DNA from: Chlamydoabsidia padenii
Lineage: Eukaryota > Mucoromycota > Mucoromycetes > Mucorales > Cunninghamellaceae
Length of the DNA: 64,000 nucleotides
Reading direction: 5' to 3'
Assembly (NCBI GenBank): GCA_025330725.1
Contig: JAIWND010000001.1
Span: 1,866,501 to 1,930,500 of the forward strand
This document shows positions 21,525 to 32,758 of the stretch, piece after piece. Positions within the stretch are counted from its first letter, which is position 1. Every line of letters starts with the position of its first letter. Both the position numbers and the translations under genes were made by a program. The notes under the pieces are model-generated. The model was not told where the DNA came from. It made no database searches and saw nothing but the letters and a program-made list of their open reading frames with translations.

Positions 21525-22602
21525 ATGGCACAACTCGACAACGAATGGCATAACATTAGTCAAGACAATCACAAAAGCACTGTACCTATACCCGAAGGTC
21601 TTGACCTCACTGTCACTCATCCTTTACAAAATGCCTGGACTTTTTGGTACGATAATCCTTTATTAAACACCAATACACAATCATGGGCCGAAAACTTGAA
21701 GCAACTTGTCACTGTGGATACTGTGGAAAGCTTTTGGGGGTAAAGTAAAAACGTGGGAATAAAAAAAGCGCTATCATTAATCTATACTGTCTTTGTTTTA
21801 TGTTTTAGTGCCTTTAACAATCTGACCAAGGTGGATCAACTCGAACCCAACTCCAACTATCACCTTTTCAAGAATGGCATTCGACCTGAATGGGAAGATC
21901 CCGCTAATGGTAATGGTGGCAAGTTTGTCATTCAGTTTCCTCGCGCACGCAGTGGCAACACCATCAATCTTTTCTGGCTGAATATGGTAAAAAAAAAGGG
22001 GGGGAGGTTAAATATTGAATACAGTCTGGAAACATGGGCTAATCTCTTCTCTCTCTCTCTCTTCTTCTTTGTAGGTATTTATCTGTGATTGGTGAACAGT
22101 ATGTGAATGATGAAGTCTGTGGCACTGTTATTGCTATTCGTCGCAACTATTTCCGTATCGCCTTGTGGACCAAGACATGTCAACGTAACGAAACTCTGGA
22201 ATCGATTGGGTAAGTAGCAGGACTAGCATCTATGACAATGATTGGTTGACCGTTTTAATTTGGATAGACACACTATTAAGGAATTGTTGAATTTGCCAAT
22301 GCATCTCACAATGGAATTCACACCCCACGAATCTGCCCAGGTACAAGAAAAATTCACCCTCTAGATATTGATCCACCCCCCCTTTTTTTTTAATACTTGC
22401 CCATTTTTCATTCTCTCTCTTTTTTAACACATTACTCTTTTATAATAAAATAATCACTTGATGCATATAATAGGAGTCGATGGTAGGTTTGGGCGGCAGT
22501 CACCATGTTAAACAAGTCGAAAAAAAAGGGTCCACCATGGAAGATCACTATCGGGATTTGAATTCTTCTGACCTTTTTGAAAGGCGGAATCTGTCAAATT
22601 GA
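21525..22602 (+). CDS. Translation initiation factor eIF4E, cap-binding
   Basis: Multi-exon gene starting MAQLDNEWHNIS. The eIF4E fold is marked by HPLQNAWTFWYDNP near the N-terminus, VDTVESFWGAFNNL (dorsal face for eIF4G/4E-BP binding), FKNGIRPEWEDPANGNGGKF, IGEQYVNDEVCGTVIAIR and FRIALWTKT. The cap-stacking tryptophans (in TFW and PEWED) and the phosphate-contacting basic residues are present. The tail LLNLPMHLTMEFTPHES is partly reminiscent of the 4EHP class, so class assignment is open. The last exon encodes HYRDLNSSDLFERRNLSN, and part of it overlaps a CGGGATTTGAATT match at 22552. The gene acts in the cytoplasm in mRNA 5'-cap recognition. eS7 begins only about 200 bp downstream on the same strand. 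Confidence 0.93.
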
Positions 22603-22808
22603 TTTGCTCCTTCTTTTTACTGTGCTTCACCTTGTAGGTATTCAACTCGACAAAATGTAAAAAGAAGAAACGAATGGATGGATATATAGATGGATACAAT
22701 CGACAATGGATGACGAATTGAAAATGGATGGATGGATGGATGGATGAACTGGGTTACTCATCCTTTCTTTCTTTCTTTTTTTTTATTTATATAAATGTAG
22801 ATTCGACA
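22603..22808. promoter_or_regulatory. eS7 upstream region with GGAT array
   Basis: A very short (206 bp) gap between the eIF4E stop and the eS7 start, with several ATGGATGG repeats (perfect (GGAT)n at about 22727-22745). The eS7 promoter must lie here and partly inside the end of eIF4E. Confidence 0.5.
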
Positions 22809-23536
22809 ATGTCCTCAAAGATCGTGAAAATTGCTGGCGCCAAGCCCGTCGATGAATTCGAAGTGACTATCGGTCAAGCTCTTATTGACCTCGAAAACTC
22901 TGTGCCTGAATTGAAGAAGGAATTGCGTCCTCTCAACATTACTGGTGCTAAGGAAGTAAGTGGTGGCAGTATGATATTGGTAACACAAATGGAACTGACC
23001 TCTTTTTTATTTTATTTTATGCAATCATAGGTCGAACTCGGTGCTGGCAAGAAGGCTATTGTCATCTTTGTGCCCGTCCCTCAACAAAAGGCTTTCCACA
23101 AGATCCAACAACGGTAAGAAAACGACCCTCCTTTATACACCCCATTTTTTTTTTTTTTACTGACCTTCCTCCTCCTCCCTATAGTTTGACCCGTGAATTG
23201 GAAAAGAAGTTCTCTGACCGTCATGTTGTCTTTGTTGCTCAACGCCGTATCCTCAAGAAGCCCAGCCGTCACGAAAACCCCAAGCAACCTCGTCCTCGCT
23301 CTCGTACTTTGACTGCTGTCCACGATGCTGTCCTCGAAGACTTGGTCTACCCTACCGAAATCGTCGGCAAGCGTACCCGTGTCAAGGTCGATGGCTCCAA
23401 GACTATCAAGTGCTTCTTGGATACCAAGGATGCTACCTCTTTGGAATACAAGCTCGACACCTTCTCCTCTGTCTACCGCAAGTTGACTGGCAAGGATGTT
23501 GTCTTTGAATTCCCTGCCAATGCTGAATTGTTTTAA
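22809..23536 (+). CDS. RPS7: 40S ribosomal protein eS7
   Basis: Three exons (22809-22955, 23031-23113, 23185-23536) join in frame to 193 residues, the usual length of the family. Blocks include the N-terminal [19 protein letters not shown], the central [40 protein letters not shown] (split by an intron), and [37 protein letters not shown]. The end is [11 protein letters not shown]. It is part of the small ribosomal subunit platform. Codon use is strongly biased toward C-ending codons, as expected of a highly expressed gene and unlike the looser usage of neighbours such as PEX11. Very secure. Confidence 0.98.
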
Positions 23537-23829
23537 ATAGTCTCTCTCTCACACACACACACCAGTCAATATAGTTTATTTTAGGTTATGTGATATTTGG
23601 AATAAAGGAAAATGACCACTTTTTTATCATCATCTATTTGGGTTGTTTGGGTTCATGCAACCAGGTATCATTTTGTTTGGTATTGCATGATCAATGGGGA
23701 TTCATCATGTTGGAACTACACTGGTCTTTTTTTTTGATACAGTAGATGGACAAATGGTTTTTATTTTATTTGATAAAAGTAAAAAATCTAATAATTACAT
23801 ATACAATAAAAGAGGGGGGTCTATTCTAA

Positions 23830-24778
23830 TTAAGCAGTATCGCGCCAGGCAGCATAAATTTGGAAGATTGCGGCAAAACCACCACAGACACCAACCAAAG
23901 AATCGGGGAAGGTTGAATTTTCCAGGGACCAATGAACAGTCAGAGGCAAATAACTAAAAAGAATATAAAAGATGAGTAAGACAGAATATAGTATTTCCCC
24001 CCCCCTCCCGTGTTCCTTACCCCGAGTTGATACAGGTATTCACCACCATGGCAGTACGTTCCTTTTTGATCAAAGCCATTTCCAATTCAGGATCTTCTTC
24101 CTCCTGAATATCCCCTGCCTTGATACGTTTGACCAAGGTAGTTTCCCGTAAACGCAATAAACGGTATTGTTCATACAGTCTAAAGTATTCGAGTACGACA
24201 TAGGTAGCCCAGAATCGACAGGACCAAATCCCGATACGGTCCGTCTTGGCTTGAGAGAGAGGAATGACTTGATGAGCGCCTAACCAGTAAACATGTTCCA
24301 AAGGGTAGTAGATCACATTGGCCCAGTTTTGTAAGCGTTCAATCGTTTGATGCCAGGCACTAGGAGGGGCATGATGTTCAATGTAGTTCATGTATTGCAC
24401 CATGGGAAGAAGTCCATAATATCGCAATAGGATCCGGAAATCACTAACTGGACCAGCAAAGTTTTGAATACGTTGGATCACACTGCCTCGTCCACCTCGT
24501 CGTTGTAAAAAGAAGATGATGATCTTGGACCAGTATTGGATAAACTAGTAATAAAAAATAATATCATACCTTGTTAATACCTCCCCCCCCTTTGTTTGAA
24601 TACCTTTATACTTTACCATCAACACCTTGTCAGTACCCCGGACAGAATTCAAAAACCGTAAGAGATGATCCAGTTTAGGTGTAGAAGAGCCCAAGTACTT
24701 TGCAATAGCCAAAGGATTGAAGGATTCCTTTTTTAGTTGCTGTTGTTGCTTTTCTGCTGCTGTTGTAGAGGTCGACAT
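23830..24778 (-). CDS. PEX11: Peroxisomal membrane protein PEX11
   Basis: Three exons (24778-24617, 24544-24021, 23953-23830) join in phase to give 269 residues. The joined sequence KLDHLLRFLNSVRGTDKVLMFIQYWSKIIIFFL is the PEX11 N-terminal amphipathic region that bends peroxisomal membranes. The central part (ETTLVKRIKAG preceded by SCRFWATYVVLEYFRLYEQ) and the final hydrophobic segment near VCGGFAAIFQIYAAW also fit the family. The protein controls peroxisome elongation and proliferation. The first donor is GTAAAG directly after DKVLM; a later donor would break the frame. A CACGTG followed by CGGGATTTAAAT lies about 100 bp upstream. The Gln-rich start (QQQQLKK) is unremarkable here. Confidence 0.93.
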
Positions 24779-24875
24779 GGTATATCTATTTGTAAAATAA
24801 TGTAACAAAGAAGAAGAAGAAGACAAATAAAAAAAAAAGATGGAGAAAATCTTAAAGTCATCCTTTTTCATTTTC

Positions 24876-24893
24876 ACGTGCCGGGATTTAAAT
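24876..24893 (+). promoter_or_regulatory. E-box plus CGGGATTTAAAT element upstream of PEX11
   Basis: CACGTG (24876-24881) directly abuts CGGGATTTAAAT (24882-24893), about 100 bp before the PEX11 start. CACGTG is the core of bHLH-factor sites; binding here is inferred. Confidence 0.4.
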
Positions 24894-25064
24894 TATCGGG
24901 AATTATATTATCATATAAACAATTTTTTTATTTTTATTACTGGTGACAAAGTGCATATGGAGAGGGGAAGGGGAATGGATATGATACACTAAGGTGTTAA
25001 TAAGGGGATAAGTTATATACAAGAGAGCAAAAAAAAAAAAGGGAAGGGGGGTAAAATAATACTA

Positions 25065-26909
25065 TCATCTACATGGACTCCAGAATGGACCTTCATCAAA
25101 AGAGTATTCGGATAAATAGGTTGAGCAAATAGTAGAAGGTGGATCTGCTTTTGAAGGCAGAATGTTGTTATTAGTCAAGACTAGTGATAAAGGAGTCATA
25201 TAATTATAATCTTGTTCATTAGATTGTTGTTGTTGCTGCTTGGATTTTATTGCACCATCATCACATAAAAAGACATCGGATGCATGAGAGGTGAAGCAAT
25301 GACGTCGAGTGGAGGATTGTAGTGATTCCAAATAGGAAAGGTGAGATAACCAAAAGAGAGATTCTTGATCCAAACAAGGCATGGTGGCAGTACTATTCAA
25401 AAGTGCTTCATTCATAAAGTTGGTATTGTCAGACGGTCCACCGGGTGTATCCACTTCACAACCACTGTCTGTATCACCTACTGCTGGTGAGGTGACCAAA
25501 GGAGGAGTGGTAGCAATAGATAATCCAGGTGAAGAAGACACTTGTGGTTCATATCCATGTTCCCAATCCGATTCCACCGTTTCTGAATCGAGAATATCCC
25601 CATCATCCATATCATTAGTATCAGAAGAGTATGCTTGAACAATTACATTTGGTGTTGTCATTGTCGTCCTGATGGAAGTATCAATCGCCATTTTAGGAAT
25701 ATTCAAATCATAGCAGTCGGAAGGTTCATCGTAGTCGTAGTCGTAGTCGTCGTCAGTAGTAGTGATAGTTGATAGTCGATGGTGTTGATGATAATGATGT
25801 CGATCCCCACGTTTTCGTTGATGAGAAGCCAGTTGTTTCGATTGCCATTGGGAAGAATACCGCCAACTGTTACTCACACCATTAGAGCAACAAGAAGGAC
25901 ATTGAAAAGTATCACCCAAAGCGTCTTCATCTAAATCCAAACAATCCAAATGTAACCAATAAAAGCAATCATCACATTGTACCATTGAGCCGAATTCATC
26001 ATGAGGATTAGCGCATATACATCGAGTCATCAAGGAGCGGGCTCTACTTGATTTCTTGTTGATCGTCGTGGACAGTCGTCGAGCTTGATAGGGCTGTTTC
26101 CTTTTTGATCGTTTCGCCCTTTTCATGATACGAGGTTGATCGATACCAGCGGAGACAATAGTGGTGATGGGCCGGTCCGATGGTACAAGCATAACCTCTA
26201 AAATAAAGAAAGTTTAAACTCAGTTAGCATACCGTTTTGTGTGTTGTGTGTTTGTTTTGACATTACCTGTTTGATTGTACGACTTGTTATTTAACATTGG
26301 ATCATGGACTAGTGATTCAATCAAGGCTGTACCAGAGGATGCCAGAGAATGAGGCTGATGATCTTGAGGTGGTTCCAGTATCATGGAAGTGGGTGTTGAT
26401 TCAAGTTCCAAGGTAGCACCTGTTTCTTCTTGTACAAAGTGAAGATATGCTTTCAATAGAGACACCGCATGAGGTCGACGAGGGATCACTTGTGAAGGCA
26501 CTCTTGTTGCTGTTGTTGTTTTTATTGCTGTTAGATCAGTGTTCTTGTTGGGGGGTGATGATGATGAGGCAAGTGCCAATAGACTATCGTGGCCGCCTTT
26601 CCAGATCATAGTATTGATAGCAGCTTTCATGCGCATTTTCATGGTGTGGGCAACTGCTTGTATATGAGAGGTGGATGGTGAAGATGGTGGACGAATGGAA
26701 GATGGATGGCAACTTGTTGTTGTTGATCTACCTTTTTGTAAGCAGGGAGATATCTTGAAGGTGAGTTTACTGTTCGCTGTTATCGATAGTGGGCTTTGTT
26801 CATCTTGAAAAGGTTGATGATGTGCAATTCTAGAATCCAATCAAGTGTTATCGTCATTAGTACCCTTAGCCCCCGGATGACAAAGTATGACTTACCTTGG
26901 TACCTTCAT
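25065..26909 (-). CDS. PHD-finger protein, putative chromatin reader
   Basis: Three exons (26909-26896, 26829-26267, 26197-25065) join in frame to 569 residues. The first exon is only 14 nt (MKVPR start). The N-terminal half is Ser/Thr/Pro-rich. A PHD finger lies at about residues 245-295: CICANPHDEFGSMVQCDDCFYWLHLDCLDLDEDALGDTFQCPSC has the full Cys4-His-Cys3 zinc-ligand set plus the aromatic residue before His. Basic tracts (KRAKRSKRKQ) just before it may serve nuclear import. The C-terminal region is low complexity (DYDYDYDE, QQQQQ). PHD fingers of this compact type usually read histone H3K4 methylation; the complex is not identifiable from sequence. No catalytic domain is present. Confidence 0.85.
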
Positions 26910-27929
26910 TTAGATTCAAAAAGTGTAATTCCAACAAATAATGCCTTTAGATAAACGAGCAAAGTAAAAAGGAAAAGAAAGGGAAAAAAGGGAATCAAGG
27001 GCGCTAGTTTAATTTAAGCAAAAAAAAAAAAAAAAAAAAAAAAAGAAAGGATTTTTTTTTTTTCAGTCAGTCTGGCTGTCATTTTTTTTTTTTTTTTTTT
27101 TTACCCACACAAGAGCACTTGGCCCGTTAGGGCAAACAAACAATAAGGGGGCAACTTTCTTTAAATGTGATAGGTTATTCCATTTGCAGCTTATTACACA
27201 AATAGACCTCATTAATCATAGACAGATAGACAGGAACACGCAGCTAAAAAACTTTGTTCTTTAGCAGCAGGAGGCAATATTCAAATGCCGACATACCGCC
27301 CAATTGCTTTTATTTGTTTACCCTTTCTCATTTCCCACATCATCATACGTTGCGAGATTTAATGACAAACCCTGACGTCAAATCAAACCACTTTTATGAA
27401 AGGACTATCGTTCATAACCACACAAAAAGCAAAAACAACAATAACCAGTACAACATAACAAAAAGGTAATAGTAGGAAAAAACAAAAAAGTCGGACGAGA
27501 AAACCAAGTCGAGAATGAGCAGGTATGTGAGAATCATACAAAAAAGTAACAAATGCGCCCCTTCCCCCTGCTTTTTCATTATCTCCCTTGCTGTTTTTTA
27601 CACACACATCTTCTTTTTTTTTTTTTTTTTCTTACCATCACGAATACCAACTCCGAATCCCTCCCTTTTCATTCCTCATTGTGGTACCCTGAAACACATA
27701 CACAGGAAAAAATGAGGGGCGGGTGGCTGCCGAGGATTACACACACTCACACACTTTAGACACATTGCTCTAACCTCACCCTAAATTGCATGAATCACAC
27801 ATTCCATTCCATATTAAAACCCCGACTTTCATTCTCAAGAATTTTTTTTTTTCTCTTTCTGACATACAAACCCAGATTTTTCATTTCCCACCTTTTTTTC
27901 TTCTCCTTCTTCCTCTTTCTCTCAGGAAA
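26910..27929. other. Divergent intergenic region with homopolymer tracts
   Basis: Between the PHD-finger gene (-) and the peroxidase gene (+). It holds an A run near 27020-27044, T runs near 27051-27063, 27082-27102 and 27616-27630, and a pyrimidine-rich leader before 27930. Frames near 27254 and 27515 lack any recognisable feature. No RNA gene seen. Confidence 0.5.
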
Positions 27930-28899
27930 ATGCAACTCAATTATCGTCCAAGTATCCGACCACCAATATGTACTTGCAAACACAGTCATAACAAGACCCA
28001 TTGTCAACATGGCCAACAACGAAAATGGATCAAGAAAACACTTGTCACCATCCTTTTAATGTATGTGGTATACCTACTCACCAAACGACCTCCACCACGA
28101 CTGACGGTCACTCACAAAGAATGGGACGACTATATGAAGAACCATCCCTATGAAGCACCAGACGCAACAGCGGTTCGGTCACCTTGTCCCTTTCTCAACA
28201 CGTGTGCCAATCATGGCATCTTGCCACGGTCGGGGTACAACATTACTTATGATCAATACTACAAGGCCATCACAGTGGTAGGCACGACACATGAAGCAGC
28301 TATTGGATTCCTCAGTATTGTCTATCGTTTATATAAAGAAATCGATCCAGCACAATCGGTATGGTCGGACCTTCACCCTGCGGATCATCTCAGTCTCAAT
28401 CAACTAGGGTTACATAATATGGTAGAACACGACGTCTCTTTGACTCGGAGGGATATCTCGGAACAACCTGATTATAGTCGACCTGACCCTGATCGAGTAC
28501 AGTCCCTTATCGATCGTGTGGGTTCATCGAAAAAGGTGAATGTCAAACATGTTGGTGATTTTAGGCGGACCATTTGGAAGGAATCGATGCAGAAACAGCT
28601 GGGTGGATATCATTTTGGTGGGTTTTATCAGGTAATACATACATGGAACAAGAGGAAAAAGTCGATCTTTTTTTTTTTACTAATTATTGTATTTGTAGTT
28701 TGCTGCTGCCATTGAATGTGTCTTACTATTGGATTATATTGGACGCGATCATTCTATCTCTGTGGCTCATTTGGAATCCTTTGTATTGGAGGAAAGGATC
28801 CCAAAGGATTGGTACCCTATGGAAAAACCATTAACAAATTGGCAACTTTTTACTCGAACTCGAAGCTGTTTGATGTCTGTCCGGAAAAGCAAGGCCTAA
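27930..28899 (+). CDS. Membrane-anchored heme-thiolate peroxidase (chloroperoxidase/UPO family)
   Basis: Two exons (27930-28631, 28699-28899) give 300 residues. The catalytic signature is RSPCPFLNTCANHGILPRSG, whose PCP cysteine is the proximal heme thiolate ligand of the chloroperoxidase/unspecific peroxygenase family, followed by NITYDQ. The EHD motif (in VEHDVSLTRRD) supplies the metal-binding and acid-base region. Known members are usually secreted with a cleavable signal. Here the N-terminus is a basic cytosolic stretch followed by one hydrophobic helix (about residues 34-53, KKTLVTILLMYVVYLL), so a type II membrane protein is more likely. The reaction class is H2O2-dependent oxygenation or halogenation; substrate unknown. 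The EHD region and length place it with the shorter family members. Confidence 0.85.
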
Positions 28900-29250
28900 T
28901 AATTTAGAGCTTGATTAGAAATCGATTCCCCACACATAGATACTATACCCCCCCTTTATATTGCTACAATAAAACAACCGATTTGAACCATGACGTCTAA
29001 ACCGTCTTCCTTCCTTCCCCCCTTTAATAGGGATATCCCTCCCCTTGTTGTCTTTCAATCCTGTTATGTATCCTTCTCGTTACTATTCTTTCCCTACGCC
29101 ACGTCTCCTATTTTTTTTTTTTTTTTATATATATCCTCGATTTACTTTTGCCTCTCCTTGAACCTCAATAATAAAAACCTATTCCATCATTTTACTTCTT
29201 TGTCTTCTTTTTTTTTTTTTTTCTCCACTTAAATTGTACTCCATCTTTAT
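28900..29250. promoter_or_regulatory. Upstream region of the GDSL lipase gene
   Basis: Gap between two same-strand genes. AATAAAAC at about 28970 is a likely polyadenylation signal for the peroxidase. TATATATAT at about 29127 and several T runs precede the lipase start. Confidence 0.4.
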
Positions 29251-30826
29251 ATGTCTTCTTTTATAATATCAACTATTGCTATCCTGTGGATCTTACAGAT
29301 CTTGTCATTAGGAACACATGCTAATATCATTGATACTTGCCCTCAAGCTACTTCCCCACCCCCTAAAAATGTCCATGATCTTCACCCAAGTCAAATAGAA
29401 GTGATAGCCAGTATTGGGGATAGGTAAAGGAAAAAAAAAACACCTTGTTCGAGGAGGATCATGCACTAATTAGGAAATCGGGATTTGAAAATTAGCATTA
29501 CTGCAGGAGTAGCGGCCATCAACGCTGACACTCCTAATGTCGACGAAAAATCCTTTAAACAATATCGAGGTCTAAGTTGGTTAAGTGGAGCGGTAATAAG
29601 AAAAGAAAAGGGATCAAGAAAAGGAGTACTGATGTCTCTCTATAATAGGACCCAGAAGCAACATCTATTTTCAACTATGTCAAACATTACTCCCCTGATG
29701 TAACCGGGGGTTCTCATGGTGTACGAGCTTTGCCGATCTGTGACAGTAAGGACATGATCGATTTATTAATCTGTTACTTATTGGTTTTATTATACAGAAA
29801 CATTCTTTTGTCTTGACGGCCAATCGGTGTAAGTAGGAATATCGAGATTCCACATTGCACGCGGCGATTAAAAATTCTTTTTCCTTTCCCTCCCTTTTTT
29901 TTTTTATAAAGATATGAACAAGATGCTTTAAATGCAGCTATACCAGCATCAATTAGTAATCATATGAAGAACCAAATCGAATACCTCAACGGACACATGG
30001 GTGTAGATTCACCTTATGCCAAAAAATGGAAAATGATCAACGTCTTTTTGGGTACAAATGATCTTTCCGTGGCATGTACTCTCAAATATGGACTTTTCAA
30101 CTATGAACGCAACATGCGTAAAGGTCTCGAGGCGCTCAGAAAAAACTTTGATAATGTCATTGTTAATATAGGTAAGAAATTTCATCCCACAGATTGACAT
30201 GATGACTAATGTCACTTTATATATATTTATAAAGTTGGGTTGTCCCATACTGAGCGGATCGTAGGCTTGACAGATCGAAAACAACCAGGTTATCGAAAAG
30301 TCTATCTTGATGGCAAATTAGACCCTCAAGATTATGAATGTTTTTGCTGTCGAGAACCTAAACTTTTCCCGACCCTTGGTAAAATCGATATTTCACTTCA
30401 TGTTGGTTTGTTTAATGGTGTGTTACAAAGATTGGCTCGAGATTATGGACGTGGTGGACATTTAGGTTCAGATACTTTCACTGTGGTCTATCAGCCTTTC
30501 ATGGTAGACATTGATTCTCTTCCTGTTGAAGCATTAAGGTAAAGAAAGAAAAAAGGGGGAGGGGATCAAGTGGTACAAAGTGGTATTGACTCTTTGTATA
30601 GTAATATAGATGGGTATCATCCAAATGTTATTAGTTATAAATTCTTCTCAAAGGTAACAGTAAAAAAAAAAAAAAAAAGGTGTTGAATGGCTCTAATTGA
30701 TTTTTGTTTTAGTTCCTTTGGAAGCAAATGTTTTTACCCAAGGATGAAAAAGCACAAGCAGCTCAATATACAGAGAACTTTGATATGTATTGTCCTACTA
30801 ACGAGGATAGAATCAGAACGGATTAA
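29251..30826 (+). CDS. GDSL-type lipase / phospholipase B-like secreted enzyme
   Basis: A multi-exon gene starting MSSFIISTIAILWILQILSLGTHA, a signal peptide. Block I is assembled across the first intron as IGDSITAG and carries the nucleophile Ser. Block III is LGTNDLS, and block V is DGYHPN with the catalytic Asp and His. The overall order and the region around FNYERNMRKGLEALR resemble the phospholipase B1 branch of the SGNH/GDSL superfamily, which deacylates glycerophospholipids. Introns are 50-80 nt and keep frame at every junction I checked. The first intron contains a perfect CGGGATTTGAAA element at 29479. The protein is secreted or in the secretory pathway. Confident for the superfamily, moderate for phospholipid substrate. 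Confidence 0.9.
29479..29490 (+). promoter_or_regulatory. CGGGATTTGAAA element in lipase intron 1
   Basis: Perfect copy of the recurrent element within the first intron. Confidence 0.4.
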
Positions 30827-31362
30827 GTTCCCCTTCATACCCCCTATTGATGCTACATCTCTCCTTACACCCCACTTGTTTACTCTATTATACTATATTA
30901 ATAAATGCATACAAATGATACCATTCATCCGATTTCCCCACTTCTATCGGCGGAATTTGAACAATTATTGCTGCATGAAAATTATTTTTAAATTCCCGCT
31001 TTTGCGATTTCTGTCCATTACACTAAAGGTATCGAGAAGAAAGTGGAAACATCAATCTACTTTAGCAATCATATGTATATATCAAGGTTTGAGTTAATCA
31101 TGTTTTTACTTTGCTTTCTTATGATCAGCTTTTGGTTTACATTTTGACTTTATCGAGCGAGGGCGGGACCTGATCATCAAACTCCGCTTTTCAACACCTG
31201 CCCATGCTCTTCCATGTTGTATGCATTCTTTATGATGGTTTTGAAATAGCTCGATCCATGTGATTCAAAGAATGAGGATGAGTAATAAACGTGGGCACGA
31301 TTCAAATGATATGTAATCTGGCCCATAGTAATAAAAAAAAGGAATGCGTTTATTTGTAAATG
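30827..31362. other. Convergent intergenic region
   Basis: 3' flanks of the lipase and sulfiredoxin genes. Two imperfect relatives of the recurrent element occur (CGGCGGAATTTGAA at 30948, TTTAAATTCCCGC near 30987). AATAAATGC at about 30899 may be the lipase polyadenylation signal. No gene seen. Confidence 0.45.
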
Positions 31363-31825
31363 CTACTTTTTGAAGGGAGAAGAGGCGCCCAAGTAAGTAT
31401 TGATGACAGACGGCGGGGTTTCGATTAATTTAGCACGGATTGTGGGTCGTTTTAGTTCTTGGTGTGCAGCCCATCGATGACAACCGCCAAAAGCAAAGTA
31501 GTAATCTTCATCATTATATCGTACATGATGAACATCCTAAAAAAAAGGGGAGTGGTATCAGTCTTACTAATCAATGTCTTTCTTCTTCTTACAATGGGTG
31601 TTAGATCCAAATCGTGGCTAGGATCATTCAACTTTTCTTTCATTTCTTCTACTTTGGGTCTTTCTAATGCAGATGGCAACGGCCGATTGATAGCCGACAG
31701 TGGGATGTCATAAATCTAAAAATAGATCCCCTTTTCAGTATATCTCACGTGGGGTAGAAGGAATGATGGTTTACCTCTTTGCTTGAATTGCCATGGATAG
31801 AGAAATTATCAACAGGTTCGGTCAT
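31363..31825 (-). CDS. SRX1: Sulfiredoxin
   Basis: Three exons (31825-31775, 31715-31593, 31536-31363) give 115 residues, the normal size. Sulfiredoxin repairs hyperoxidised (sulfinic) peroxiredoxin using ATP and a thiol. The signature FGGCHRWAAHQEL holds the catalytic Cys that attacks the phosphorylated sulfinate and the conserved His/Arg of the ATP site. IYDIPLSAINRPLP, the DLTPIDVHHV segment and the C-terminal INTYLGASSPF also match the family. Both introns are phase 0. The gene is easily missed because each exon is short and a misleading longer frame runs through the second intron. A bidirectional promoter with the reticulon gene is likely. Confidence 0.95.
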
Positions 31826-32276
31826 TGTATTCAAAGGTAAAGGTATCGAAAGAAGGATAAGAAAAGAAAAGAAAAACCTACTTTTATAGGGTGATTCAAA
31901 TGAGGATGGGCTTAATAAGCTTCGAATAGACCAATCAAAGGGTCTTTGACTAAGTCTATTTTCACATCCCGCTTTTCCTCAATTCCATGTGGCTGACATT
32001 GAAATCGAAGGGCGCTTCGTTTCAAAAGTAGCCTTTTTGGTTGACCTCCTTTAAATTTAAGGAGTGAATGATGATCTTACTTGAATGACCATTGTGGATT
32101 AACAATAACAAGAGTACAATAGTAGTAAACATATAAACAAAGTGGCATGCATTTCATTTGAAGAAAATACTCAAAAGTTCAAATCCCGATCTCATTGACT
32201 ATTTAATGTTTCTTTTTCTCCTTTTTCTCTTCTCACCCTCTCTTTCGCTTACTTTTTCAAAAAATAATCAAAAACA
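31826..32276. other. Divergent promoter of sulfiredoxin and reticulon-like genes
   Basis: A 450-bp shared upstream region. TTCAAATCCCG at 32179 lies about 90 bp before the reticulon start, and a partial CATCCCGC is near 31965. No gene seen. Confidence 0.45.
32179..32189 (-). promoter_or_regulatory. CGGGATTTGAA element upstream of reticulon-like gene
   Basis: Minus-orientation copy of the recurrent element, about 90 bp from the ATG at 32277. Confidence 0.42.
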
Positions 32277-32717
32277 ATGATGGATATACTGTCTCCTTCT
32301 TTTACCAGTGGACACAAATACACGGGAAAATCAAATGTGACCACAGCCACCACACCTGCTGAGGGTATCGCACGTAAGTTGTTGATGAAACAAAAATGGG
32401 GATCTGATCTGCCAAATCTAAAAAAGTGTTTTATTCTTTGTTAGCTCCTTCGCCTAGATTATCTATGGATGAAACTACTTTGACCATGTTGATGGAAGAC
32501 AAACTGCAACATCAAGAAATCAACACTACCAGCGTGGGCAAGCCTGAAGAACATGAACAAGTGGATAAACCGGCAGAACAAAAAAAGCAAGTGGATGAAC
32601 CTGAAGAACAAGTGATGCCCAAGCCTATCATTGATACAAGCATAATAATCAAGAACTTTCCCTATCAATCACCTACTGATGTTGTGTTTGCCAATGGTAA
32701 GTGAATACTCTCTCTCT

Positions 32718-32758
<41 letters not shown>

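Noticed and set aside
22552..22564. CGGGATTTGAATT as a regulatory copy of the element
   Set aside because: It lies inside the last eIF4E exon and is explained by the codons for Y-R-D-L-N-S, although a dual role for the eS7 promoter is not excluded.
31452..31679. 75-codon minus-strand frame as a separate small membrane protein
   Set aside because: It reads through the second sulfiredoxin intron; the spliced form gives a full sulfiredoxin.
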